Source of the DNA: an uncultured Clostridia bacterium
Lineage (GTDB): Bacteria > Bacillota > Clostridia > UBA1381
Direction: 5' to 3'
Assembly: GCA_934454035.1 (NCBI GenBank)
Contig: CAKSFY010000004.1
Coordinates: forward strand, 1-52,542
Length of the DNA: 52,542 nucleotides
Shown in pieces: positions 43,715 to 51,825 of the stretch (position 1 is its first letter; each line of letters opens with the position of its first letter). A program made the translations under genes and the position numbers. The notes under the pieces were generated by a model, which searched no databases, was not told the origin of the DNA, and saw only the letters and a list, made by a program, of their open reading frames with translations.

Positions 43715-43951
43715 TTACGCCTGTTCTCCCGATTTTATATTACCGTGCTTTGTGTAAATCTCCGCTCTGCCGTTAATTTTTACGGCAGAAGTAAACTCGG
43801 TAAACTGTGCAATATAAACCTCGCCTTTATTCAGCTTCTCGGTATGATGAAATCGCGTGTTTGAACCTCTGGTAAGCCCCATAATGTTCACACCGTCCTC
43901 AAGTGCTTTAACAATTATATAATCAGTGCCGCCGACTTCTTCCGTCTCCAC
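43715..43951 (-). CDS. mtrB: trp RNA-binding attenuation protein (TRAP) homologue
   Basis: 78-residue homologue of Bacillus TRAP, which forms an 11-subunit ring that binds tryptophan and then (G/U)AG repeats in RNA to shut down trp genes. The match is plain: VKALEDGVNIMGLTRG, FHHTEKLNKGEVYIAQFTE and FTSAVKINGRAEI. Residues around the tryptophan pocket are kept (Thr27, Thr32, Gln49, Thr51, Thr54, Ser55). Of the RNA-binding Lys37, Lys56 and Arg58 of Bacillus, the first two are Lys39 and Lys58 here, but Arg58 is replaced by Asn60. GTG start with AGGGAGATGA 5-8 nt ahead. Own promoter at 44056-44084. No trp genes in the window. Confidence 0.93.
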   Translation of the reverse strand: METEEVGGTDYIIVKALEDGVNIMGLTRGSNTRFHHTEKLNKGEVYIAQFTEFTSAVKINGRAEIYTKHGNIKSGEQA

Positions 43952-43981
43952 AAAATCATCTCCCTTGAATTAATTTCAGTT

Positions 43982-44026
43982 ATCCCTCGCATAAAGAAAG
44001 CTGTCAGCTCCGGCTGACTGAGGGAT
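43982..44026. repeat. palindromic REP-like element in the mtrB leader
   Basis: Nested dyad: outer arms ATCCCTC (43982-43988) and GAGGGAT (44020-44026), inner arms GTCAGC (44003-44008) and GCTGAC (44013-44018) with a TCCG loop. The pattern (CCCTC-GTCAGC-loop-GCTGAC) recalls short palindromes scattered in intergenic regions of gut Firmicutes. It would lie in the mtrB 5' leader, between the predicted start (~44049) and the GTG. Confidence 0.5.
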
Positions 44027-44055
44027 TTATATCTTTCCTTAATATCCCATTGTAT

Positions 44056-44084
44056 ATTGTACAATATTTCGGCAAAAAAAGCAA
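44056..44084 (-). promoter_or_regulatory. sigma-A-type promoter of mtrB
   Basis: Minus strand: -35 TTGCTT (44079-44084), 17-nt spacer, -10 TACAAT (44056-44061). It overlaps the hairpin at 44067-44101. Confidence 0.6.
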
Positions 44085-44101
44085 TAGTATTTTTGCCGAA
44101 A
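44067..44101 (-). terminator. possible terminator after dnaE
   Basis: Minus-strand arms TTTCGGCAAAAA and TTTTTGCCGAAA (12 bp) with an ~11-nt loop, ~24 nt past the dnaE stop. The T-run is in the stem rather than after it, so its efficiency is doubtful. Confidence 0.5.
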
Positions 44102-44124
44102 ATAAAAGATTTTTTGACAATATT

Positions 44125-47100
44125 TTAACGCAATTTTACATTATCTGAGCCAAATTCATCAACCAATGATTTCATTACTCTCTCATCTGCGTTTACCCAA
44201 TATTTGTTTGACGCCATCATTCTCTTTTTGACATCATTAATATATATGCAAAGAGGAATATTCCCGTGCATCTTAAGCGCCGCATTCTTTATTTTTTCTA
44301 TTTTTCCCGCATCATAGGTTTCTATTCGGATAAAAAGTTTTTCTTCGCTCGGTGCATTTTCAATCGGAAACACTCTTTCGCACAAAAGCTTGGGCTCTTC
44401 GTCCTCTCTGAAGCTTACTCTGCCTTCTATAACGACAATTTCATCCTCGGAAAGCAAGTATGAATACTGCGTTAATATTTTCGGAAATACAATCACTTCA
44501 ATTCCTGCATACATATCCTCCAAGCCGACAAAAGCCATCTGCATATTGTTTTTGGTGGTTTTGTTTTTTCTGCTGTTTATAACTCCGCACAATTTGATAA
44601 CCTGACCGTCTGAAATATCCGATGATACAAATCTGTAGCCGCCGTCCTCGTCTTTTTCCACCGCCGACATAACCGTACCGATATTGTATTTTGTAATATT
44701 TTTTATTCTCTTTGAATATTCTTCCATCGGATGTCCTGAAAGATACCTGCCAATTGTTTCTTTTTCCATTTTTAAAAGAGTTTTCTTATCAAACTCGGGA
44801 ATATCCGGAAAAGCAATCTCGCTTATTACCTCCTCTTCGCCGAAAATTGAAATCTGTCCCGGAACATTTTCACGGCTTTGTTTTGCTTCACTGTCCAGAA
44901 CGCTTTCAAAAACGCGCAAAAGCTGAGAACGGTATATTCCCATAGAATCGAACGCTCCGCATTTTATCATGCTTTCAACGGCGCGCTTGTTCATATCTCT
45001 GCCGGTCATTCTTGCAACAAAATCAGAAAAATTAACAAATTCTCCGTTTTCATTTCTTTCCGCAACGACCTCTTTTATAAATCCCAATCCGACATTTTTA
45101 ACACTTGCAAGACCGAATCTGATACTGTTTCCCTCAATTGTGAATGTATCCTCACTCTTATTTACATCCGGCGGCAGACATTCAATGCCCATTTCCTTGC
45201 AATTCATGATATACTCATTCATTTTAACCATATCGTCGGCACCGGAAATCAGCGCCGCCATAAATTCAACCGGATAAAAGCATTTTAAATACGCCGTCTG
45301 ATATGTAAGATATGCATATGCCGCCGCATGGGATTTGTTAAATGCATAATTTGCAAAATAATCTATTTCATTAAATATGGAAATCGCTGTCTGTTCGTCT
45401 ATTCCGCGTCTGATACACCCGTCAATAATATAATTTCCGTCCGCGTCCTTTTTTCCGTAGATGAAGTTTTGTTTTTCCGTCTCCATCTGGTCAACCTTTT
45501 TTTTGCTTATAACACGTCTCATAAGGTCGGCATTTCCCAGGGAATAGCCTGCCAAATCACGAACTATCTGCATAACCTGCTCCTGATAAACCATGCAGCC
45601 GTATGTGACATTTAAAATAGGCTCAAGCAAAGGATGCTTGTATGTAACATCCTCGGGATGATTTTTGTTGTGTATATACTTTGGTATTGATTCCATCGGT
45701 CCCGGGCGGTAGAGTGCAATGCCGGCGACTATATCTTCCAAAGACCCCGGTTTTAATTCCTGCATAAAGGATTTCATTCCCGCACTTTCTATCTGAAAAA
45801 CGCCGTCCGTATTTCCGGACGAAATAAGCTCATATACCTGTGAAATACCATAATCCAGAGTGTCGGTGTCAATATTTATTCCCTTTGTTTTTCTGATCAG
45901 CTTTATTGCATTTTCAATAATCGTAAGGTTCTTGAGACCGAGAAAGTCCATTTTCAAAAGTCCGAGCTCCTCGACGGTATCTTTAACAAACTGCGTTGCA
46001 ACAACATCCTTATTTACCTGAAGCGGAAGATAATTGACAATAGGCTCCTCGGTAATAACAACACCTGCCGCGTGTGTGCCCTTGCTTTTCGGGAGTCCCT
46101 CCAAGAGCTTGGCGGTATCGATAAGATTTTTTATTCTCTCATCTGAATTATATTCGTTTTTAAGCTCGTGGCTTACTTCCAGTGCCTTGTCAATAGTCAT
46201 TTTAAGCTCATTCGGAATCAGCTTAGCAATTTTATCGGTCTCCGCAAGAGATATTCCGAGCACTTTTCCGACATCTCTCACAACCTGCCGCGCTTTCATA
46301 GTGCCGAAGGTAATAATCTGGCAGACCTTATCTTCCCCGTACTCTTCAATTATATAATCAATTACTTTTTTTCTGCCTTCCGGCGCAAAATCCGTATCTA
46401 TATCCGGCATACTGACTCTTTCCGGATTTAAAAATCTTTCAAAAATCAAGCTGTATTTAAACGGATCTATACTTGTAATTCCTAGTGAATATGCCACAAG
46501 GCTGCCTGCCGCCGAACCTCTGCCGGGACCGACAAACACGTCATGAGTTTTGGCATAGTGAATAAAATCCCACACAATCAGAAAATAATCGACAAACCCC
46601 ATTTTATTTATAACCGAGAGCTCATACGACAGTCTTTTTTCAATTTCCTCCGTAATTTCCGGATATCTCTTTTCAAGTCCTGCACGGCACAATTCCTCCA
46701 GATATCCGCTTGCAGTTTTGCCGTCAGGGACACTAAACGATGGAAGATGTCTTGTGTTAAAATCAAATGTCACATTGCATCTTTCGGCAATTTTTTGAGT
46801 ATTCTCCAGAGCTTCGGGAATATATGAAAACACCCTTTCCATTTCTTCAGGAGTTTTTACATAAAATTCCTCCGATTCAAATTTCATTCTGTCCGGGTCA
46901 TCCAGAGTTGTTTTCATTTGTATGCACATTAAAACGTCTTGCGCATATGCATCGCTTTTATTTACATAATGACTGTCGTTCGTAGCAACAATGCCTATTC
47001 CCAATTCACGTGCAAGCTTAATAAGGAGCGGATTTGTTTTTTTCTGCTCCGCAAGTCCGTGATCCTGAATTTCTATAAAATAATTATCTTTTCCGAACAC

Positions 47101-47589
47101 ATCGAGATATTTTTGTGCAATTTCCTTTGCAGCGTCATAATTGCCGGCAAGCAGTGCTTTCGGCACTTCGCCTGCTATACATGCAGACAAAACGATAAGT
47201 CCGCTCGAATACTTCTTCAAAATGTCAAAATCTATTCTCGGTTTTGAATAAAACCCCTCGGTAAATCCAAGCGTTACAAGCTTAATCAGATTGCGGTATC
47301 CCTCATTATTCTCCGCAAGCAGAATAAGATGCGAATACTTTGACTCCTTATCAAACGTCTTATCAAATCGGCTTCCGGGTGCCATATATACTTCGCAGCC
47401 TATTACAGGATGAATACCCTGAGCAAGTGCTTCTTTATAAAATTCAACAACTCCGTACATAGCCCCATGGTCTGTTATTGCAACCGAAGTCATGCCCGAT
47501 TCCTTAACTTTCCCGATAAGCTCTTTGATTTTTGACGCTCCGTCAAGCAAGCTGTACATAGTATGTACGTGCAAATGTGCAAACTGCAT
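44125..47589 (-). CDS. dnaE: DNA polymerase III alpha subunit
   Basis: Replicative DNA polymerase catalytic subunit of the DnaE type, 1154 residues. PHP domain at the N-terminus (AHLHVHTMYSLLDG, ITDHG, NDSHYV), then the polymerase core with GPGRGSAAGSLVAY (355-367) and catalytic Asp398 and Asp400 in MPDIDTDF, a helix-hairpin region (~780-870) and a C-terminal OB-fold domain (~990-1060). Start ATG with GGGGTGA within the end of the upstream gene (9-nt gap). Neighbours pfkA and pyk downstream match a common Firmicute order. Gram-positive Clostridia usually also have PolC; it is not in the window. Confidence 0.97.
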   Translation of the reverse strand: MQFAHLHVHTMYSLLDGASKIKELIGKVKESGMTSVAITDHGAMYGVVEFYKEALAQGIHPVIGCEVYMAPGSRFDKTFDKESKYSHLILLAENNEGYRNLIKLVTLGFTEGFYSKPRIDFDILKKYSSGLIVLSACIAGEVPKALLAGNYDAAKEIAQKYLDVFGKDNYFIEIQDHGLAEQKKTNPLLIKLARELGIGIVATNDSHYVNKSDAYAQDVLMCIQMKTTLDDPDRMKFESEEFYVKTPEEMERVFSYIPEALENTQKIAERCNVTFDFNTRHLPSFSVPDGKTASGYLEELCRAGLEKRYPEITEEIEKRLSYELSVINKMGFVDYFLIVWDFIHYAKTHDVFVGPGRGSAAGSLVAYSLGITSIDPFKYSLIFERFLNPERVSMPDIDTDFAPEGRKKVIDYIIEEYGEDKVCQIITFGTMKARQVVRDVGKVLGISLAETDKIAKLIPNELKMTIDKALEVSHELKNEYNSDERIKNLIDTAKLLEGLPKSKGTHAAGVVITEEPIVNYLPLQVNKDVVATQFVKDTVEELGLLKMDFLGLKNLTIIENAIKLIRKTKGINIDTDTLDYGISQVYELISSGNTDGVFQIESAGMKSFMQELKPGSLEDIVAGIALYRPGPMESIPKYIHNKNHPEDVTYKHPLLEPILNVTYGCMVYQEQVMQIVRDLAGYSLGNADLMRRVISKKKVDQMETEKQNFIYGKKDADGNYIIDGCIRRGIDEQTAISIFNEIDYFANYAFNKSHAAAYAYLTYQTAYLKCFYPVEFMAALISGADDMVKMNEYIMNCKEMGIECLPPDVNKSEDTFTIEGNSIRFGLASVKNVGLGFIKEVVAERNENGEFVNFSDFVARMTGRDMNKRAVESMIKCGAFDSMGIYRSQLLRVFESVLDSEAKQSRENVPGQISIFGEEEVISEIAFPDIPEFDKKTLLKMEKETIGRYLSGHPMEEYSKRIKNITKYNIGTVMSAVEKDEDGGYRFVSSDISDGQVIKLCGVINSRKNKTTKNNMQMAFVGLEDMYAGIEVIVFPKILTQYSYLLSEDEIVVIEGRVSFREDEEPKLLCERVFPIENAPSEEKLFIRIETYDAGKIEKIKNAALKMHGNIPLCIYINDVKKRMMASNKYWVNADERVMKSLVDEFGSDNVKLR

Positions 47590-47597
47590 TATTTATC

Positions 47598-48263
47598 TCA
47601 CCCCTTTATGAGTTCCTTGTCCCCTGCCAAAACCAACGTTCTGCGGCTCATTGAAAAAACAGGATTAAATTCCGGCTGATAGTTTTTAATTGCGTCCAGA
47701 ACGGTTTCCGGTTTTAAATTATAATTATTTCCTGCCGCAATAATCATGTCAAACAAAATAATATTATCTTTCGCTTCTTTTATCCGCAGCTTATATATAT
47801 ACGGCTTTATATCGGCTTCTTTAATGCCGCTCTTGCTTTTTTTCATAACAAGAATCTTTTCATTTGCCATAAAGTCCTCGATATCCGGAACATACGGTTT
47901 TTCCAGTTCGGCTTCAATTAAATATTCTGCTCTGTCCAGTTTATTGAAATCATGCTCTTTTCCTTCGGTTTTTACAGCAGCAAGAATTTCAAAGCCTTTC
48001 GGAAATGCGTTATTTAATTTATTTTTTATTTCTTCTCCGGAAAAATCGCCGTCAAAACCTATCTTCATATATTCACAGTCAGAGGTTACTCCGACAGAAA
48101 GCGGCATTGCTACAGTCATAATCGGGTGCGGATTAAATCCTTGCGAAAAAGACATGGGCAGCCCGGAACGTCTGACTGTTCTGTGAAACATTCTTACAAA
48201 ATCAAGATGTGAGAGATATTTAACCTCTTCACCTTTTTTATATTTTAAAACATAATTACTCAT
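47598..48263 (-). CDS. TIGR03936/DUF2344 radical-SAM-linked protein
   Basis: 221-residue cytosolic protein, MSNYVLKYKKGEEVKYLSH, then LDFVRMFHRTVRRSGLP and FSQGFNPHPIMTVAMPLSVG, the signature of the DUF2344 (TIGR03936) family found beside or fused to TIGR03960 radical SAM proteins. Function not established; an RNA- or tRNA-related role is guessed in the family from the partner RNase G gene in other genomes. The frame opens 51 nt earlier, but ATG 48263 overlaps the upstream stop by 8 nt (ATGAGTAA), the expected coupling. Dedicated partner of the radical SAM gene upstream. Confidence 0.92.
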   Translation of the reverse strand: MSNYVLKYKKGEEVKYLSHLDFVRMFHRTVRRSGLPMSFSQGFNPHPIMTVAMPLSVGVTSDCEYMKIGFDGDFSGEEIKNKLNNAFPKGFEILAAVKTEGKEHDFNKLDRAEYLIEAELEKPYVPDIEDFMANEKILVMKKSKSGIKEADIKPYIYKLRIKEAKDNIILFDMIIAAGNNYNLKPETVLDAIKNYQPEFNPVFSMSRRTLVLAGDKELIKG

Positions 48264-50097
48264 AGCAAACCCCCGAGCCGAATGAATTTGCACCGCAGCC
48301 TGCGCATTTTTCACGGCAGTTGGGTGTTGTTTCGGCTTTCTTTGCCTTTTCGTTTTCTCTCATAAAAAACGCCTTCGTCACTCCGACATCGATATGATCC
48401 CACGGCAGGCACTCGTCGTAGCTGCGCTCTCTTAAATAGAAATCGGGATCAATGCCTGTATCCGAAAAAGCATTCATCCATTCGTCAAATAAGAAAAAAT
48501 CGTTCCATGCGTCAAACTTGCACCCCAGTTCTGCCGCACGCTCCACCGCCTTTGAAAGACGTCTGTCACCTCTTGCAAACACTCCTTCAAGATAGCTTAC
48601 CTTATTATCGTGCCAGTTATAGCGTATTCGTTTTGAGGTTATAGACCTTTTTAAAAGTCCCTGCTTCTCAATAATATCTTCTCTTTTATCCTGTTTTGCC
48701 CACTGAAAAGCCGTAAACGGCTTGGGTATAAAGCTTGATGTGCTTACTGTAATATTTATATTTTTTGCCCGTTCCTCTTTCGGAATTTCAAAATATTTTC
48801 CCAAAACCGCTTCGGCAAGCGCGGCAATCCCCATGACATCTTCCTCTGTTTCGGTCGGAAGTCCTATCATGAAATAAAGCTTTACATTTGTCCATCCTCC
48901 CTTAAAAAGGCGCGATGTGGACTGCATTATGTTTTCCTCGGTAATATTTTTATTTATTACATCTCTGAGTCTCTGCGTCCCCGCTTCGGGAGCAAAAGTA
49001 ATTCCTGATTTTCTTACCTTTTGAACCTTATTCATAAGCTCAAGCGAAAAATTATCTATTCTGAGCGACGGAAGCGAAAGTCCGATTTTCTTTTTTTCGG
49101 TTATATCCAAAAGCTCGTCCGTCAGCTGCTTTAATTCCCTGTAGTCGCTTGTACTGAGTGATGAAAGCGAAATTTCATCATATCCGCTCGAGGAAAGCAG
49201 ACTTTGCGCAAGCCTTGTGAGTGTTTCGGCTTTTCTTTCTCTGACAGGCCGATAAACATATCCTGCCTGACAGAAACGGCAGCCGCGTATACATCCTCTG
49301 AAAACCTCCAGCATTACTCTGTCATGGACAGTTTCGCCGAAAGGAACAATAATTGTATCGGGTGCAATTGTATTGTCAAAATCGGTCATAATTCTTTTTC
49401 TGACTTTTTCTTTTGCGTGAGGATTGTTAGGCGTGATTGATTTTACGGTATTATCGTCATTGTACTCAACATCATAAAAAGACGGGACATAAACTCCCTC
49501 TATATCTGCAATACGCTCCAGAAATTCGCGCTTATTCTTTTTTCCTTTCCTTTTCCAATCCGCATACACATCGGTAACTTCATTTATAAGCTCCTCGCCC
49601 TCGCCGAGCATAAAAAAGTCGATAAAATCAGCAATCGGCTCGGCATTATATGCGCATGGTCCTCCGGCGCATATAACAGGATCATTTTCATCACGTTCTG
49701 ACGAATACAGCGGAATTCCCGCAAGGTCAAGCATATTCACAACATTTGTATAACACAGTTCATACTGCAGAGTAAAGCCGAGTATATCAAAATTTGTTAC
49801 CTCGTCACCCGTCTCCAACGCAAAAAGACGCCTGCCGTCGGCACGCATCAGCCGTTCCATATCGTCCCACGGTGCAAAAACGCGTTCACAATATGTATCA
49901 TCGCGCAAATTCAATATATGATACAGTATTTTTATCCCCAAATGCGACATTGCAATTTCGTATACATCAGGGAAACAAAATCCGAACCGAACAAGTACAT
50001 CTTTCGGATTTTTAACGCATTGATTTATTTCGCCGCCCGTATATCTTGTCGGTTTCTGCACCTTCATTAGTATTTTGTCTTTTTCTTCAATCAGCAT
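48256..50097 (-). CDS. TIGR03960 family B12-binding-domain/radical SAM protein
   Basis: Radical SAM enzyme of 613 residues with an N-terminal cobalamin-binding-like region (~1-190, including AGGPCAYNAEP) and a radical SAM core whose cluster ligands are Cys269, Cys273 and Cys276 in RGCIRGCRFCQAGY. The C-terminal end carries CREKCAGCGAN, a second Cys set. The reaction is unknown in the family. ATG 50097 has GGAGAG 4-6 nt ahead; an ATG 12 nt earlier (MERN...) is also possible with AGGGA ahead of it inside the hairpin. Cotranscribed with the DUF2344 gene and dnaE by tight spacing. Confidence 0.93.
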   Translation of the reverse strand: MLIEEKDKILMKVQKPTRYTGGEINQCVKNPKDVLVRFGFCFPDVYEIAMSHLGIKILYHILNLRDDTYCERVFAPWDDMERLMRADGRRLFALETGDEVTNFDILGFTLQYELCYTNVVNMLDLAGIPLYSSERDENDPVICAGGPCAYNAEPIADFIDFFMLGEGEELINEVTDVYADWKRKGKKNKREFLERIADIEGVYVPSFYDVEYNDDNTVKSITPNNPHAKEKVRKRIMTDFDNTIAPDTIIVPFGETVHDRVMLEVFRGCIRGCRFCQAGYVYRPVRERKAETLTRLAQSLLSSSGYDEISLSSLSTSDYRELKQLTDELLDITEKKKIGLSLPSLRIDNFSLELMNKVQKVRKSGITFAPEAGTQRLRDVINKNITEENIMQSTSRLFKGGWTNVKLYFMIGLPTETEEDVMGIAALAEAVLGKYFEIPKEERAKNINITVSTSSFIPKPFTAFQWAKQDKREDIIEKQGLLKRSITSKRIRYNWHDNKVSYLEGVFARGDRRLSKAVERAAELGCKFDAWNDFFLFDEWMNAFSDTGIDPDFYLRERSYDECLPWDHIDVGVTKAFFMRENEKAKKAETTPNCREKCAGCGANSFGSGVCYE

Positions 50098-50110
50098 ATT
50101 TCTCTCCATA

Positions 50111-50145
50111 AGCTTTCCCTGCCGGCATCGCCGGCAGGGAAAGCT
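50111..50145. terminator. perfect 16-bp hairpin between gerW and the radical SAM gene
   Basis: Arms AGCTTTCCCTGCCGGC and GCCGGCAGGGAAAGCT with a 3-nt loop, immediately after the GerW stop. No T-run follows, so it may be a processing or stabilising hairpin or a weak terminator. Its 3' arm carries an AGGGA that could serve the alternative radical SAM start. Confidence 0.55.
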
Positions 50146-50147
50146 CC

Positions 50148-50618
50148 TTACGGTGCAGTAACATCTACGGTACCGTTTTCCTCTTTCTTTTCTTCTTTGT
50201 TTTCCTCTTTTTTATCTTTTTTCAGTTTTTGAAACATTCCCGAAACAGCCCCGTTTACTTTATCAAGCATATCCGGAACAAGGTCAACGATTCTGTCAAC
50301 CGATGATACATTCTGCGAAACCGGCAACAGTCTGACATTCCCGTTTCCTACTACCAAAAATGCAACCGGCTTAACCTTTGCGCCGCCGCCGCAGCCTCCT
50401 CCGAACAACGAATTCTGAACATTTGCGGTTATAGTTCCGCTTTTTGGAGCAAACTCGCTTCCGCCGGCTCCGAAACCGAAACTGACTGTCGAGACCGGAA
50501 TAATAACCGTTCCGTCAGGTGCTGTAACCGCCTCGCCGACAATGGTATTTACGTCAACCATTGATTTAATGTTGGACATTGCTGTGTCCATCAGTCCTTC
50601 AATAGGATGTTCTGCCAT
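50148..50618 (-). CDS. GerW family sporulation protein (YtfJ)
   Basis: 156-residue cytosolic/inner-spore protein of the GerW (YtfJ) family, needed for normal germination in Bacillus. MAEHPIEGLMDTAMSNIKSMVDVNTIVGEAV, then PDGTVIIPVSTVSFGFGAGGSEF, a Gly-rich turn (LFGGGCGGGAKVKPVAFLVV) and NVRLLPV match the family. The C-terminal ~25 residues are a Lys/Glu-rich tail. Between DUF2953 and the radical SAM gene. The DUF2953 gene ends 5 nt before its start, a typical clostridial order with scpAB. Confidence 0.93.
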   Translation of the reverse strand: MAEHPIEGLMDTAMSNIKSMVDVNTIVGEAVTAPDGTVIIPVSTVSFGFGAGGSEFAPKSGTITANVQNSLFGGGCGGGAKVKPVAFLVVGNGNVRLLPVSQNVSSVDRIVDLVPDMLDKVNGAVSGMFQKLKKDKKEENKEEKKEENGTVDVTAP

Positions 50619-50623
50619 AATAA

Positions 50624-51226
50624 CTACTTCCTTTCTTTTGCCAGTTTTTTTATTTTAATTAATAATTTTACTGTTTTTACAATCATAAATGTAATATGCA
50701 CATTTTTAAGCCGTAATATGCAGCGAAGCTTAACCGAAAAGCATTTGTTTTCAAAGTCCGGTGAAATATCCGCACTGCATTTTTCTATATTTGAGCGGTT
50801 GTGCACAAAGCCTAAAATATCATATACCGCTCCGTACAAAAGTCCGTTTACAATCCCTGTATCCATCGGGTCGTCAAGTCCGAAAACCACCGACAAATCA
50901 AGTTCTTTAAAGCTGATAACTTTTTCGGCACAAAAGCTTAAAATATCGGCAATATCCGATTTGATTTTCCCGAAAATATATAAAATATCTTTTATCTTTC
51001 CTTTATATTCCGCTATTGTGTCTCCGCCCTCTTTTTCTTTTTCGGGTTTTTCATTTTTTTTCGGCGATGTGAGGCATTTTTTTATAAATAAATATTTTAT
51101 CCATACTGAAAAGCTGCCGTCAAGCTCATTTTTTTCGGCATATATTTCCACGGTAATATATGTGAGAAGCCAAACAAGAATCAGAACAATTGCTGCACAT
51201 ATAACCAAAATGCCGATTAATTTCAT
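50624..51226 (-). CDS. DUF2953 domain-containing membrane protein
   Basis: 200-residue protein with one N-terminal membrane segment (~4-25, IGILVICAAIVLILVWLLTYITV) and a cytoplasmic or lumenal domain containing ELDLSVVFGLDDPMDTGIVNGLLYGA, the DUF2953 signature, and PDF near residue 156. The C-terminal part (~165-200) is basic. Function unknown; the gene sits between scpB and gerW in many Clostridia. Its ATG overlaps the scpB stop (ATGA). Confidence 0.9.
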   Translation of the reverse strand: MKLIGILVICAAIVLILVWLLTYITVEIYAEKNELDGSFSVWIKYLFIKKCLTSPKKNEKPEKEKEGGDTIAEYKGKIKDILYIFGKIKSDIADILSFCAEKVISFKELDLSVVFGLDDPMDTGIVNGLLYGAVYDILGFVHNRSNIEKCSADISPDFENKCFSVKLRCILRLKNVHITFMIVKTVKLLIKIKKLAKERK

Positions 51227-51825
51227 TTTTCTTCGCTCCTCTCGCTTTCTTCATCCGGAAGAAGCTCTATTTGTTCATACTCCGCACCGATTATGCTTGT
51301 ATCAATTACCGGCAAATCCTTTGGAGTTTTAAGTCCGAAGCAGCGCAGAAAGTTTTGCGTTGTTCTGTAGAGAATCGGTCTGCCGGGTGCGTCAAGCCTT
51401 CCGCATTCTTCTATAAGACCTCTTTCGCAAAGTCTGTTAACCGCACCGTCACTGTTTACTCCTCTTACATACTCGACCTGTCCGCGCGTGATAGGCTGCT
51501 TATATGCTATTATTGCAAGTGCTTCCATTGCGGCATTTGATAAAGCCTGCCGCCGCTGCTCGCCGAGAATTTCCTGTATGTAGACGTAATATTCGGGGCG
51601 CGAACAAATTTGATATCCGTCATCAATTTCTATAATCTGAACTCCGCGAAGCTCCGAATCATACTGATATTTCAAAAGCTCTGCCGCTTCTTTTATTTCT
51701 TCTATATCGGTCTCAAGCACAGAAGCAAGCTTCGCCGCCTTGACCGGCTCGCCTGCCGCAAAGAGTATCCCCTCAATTGCACAGGTCATTTTTACATTAT
51801 CCGGCTTTTCCAATACTATTGTCAC
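51223..51825 (-). CDS. scpB: segregation and condensation protein B
   Basis: Subunit of the SMC-ScpA-ScpB chromosome condensation complex. 200 residues with two winged helix domains. MTCAIEGILFAAGEPVKAAKLASVL (read in parts: AIEGILFAAGEP), then YQICSRPEYYVYI, ALSNAAMEALAIIAYKQPITR and VEYVRGVNSDG are typical. The start is uncertain: GTG 51825 has AGGA only 2 nt ahead and overlaps scpA by 29 nt; ATG 51789 begins 7 nt after the scpA stop but has no strong ribosome site. Downstream partner of scpA. Confidence 0.95.
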   Translation of the reverse strand: MTIVLEKPDNVKMTCAIEGILFAAGEPVKAAKLASVLETDIEEIKEAAELLKYQYDSELRGVQIIEIDDGYQICSRPEYYVYIQEILGEQRRQALSNAAMEALAIIAYKQPITRGQVEYVRGVNSDGAVNRLCERGLIEECGRLDAPGRPILYRTTQNFLRCFGLKTPKDLPVIDTSIIGAEYEQIELLPDEESERSEEK

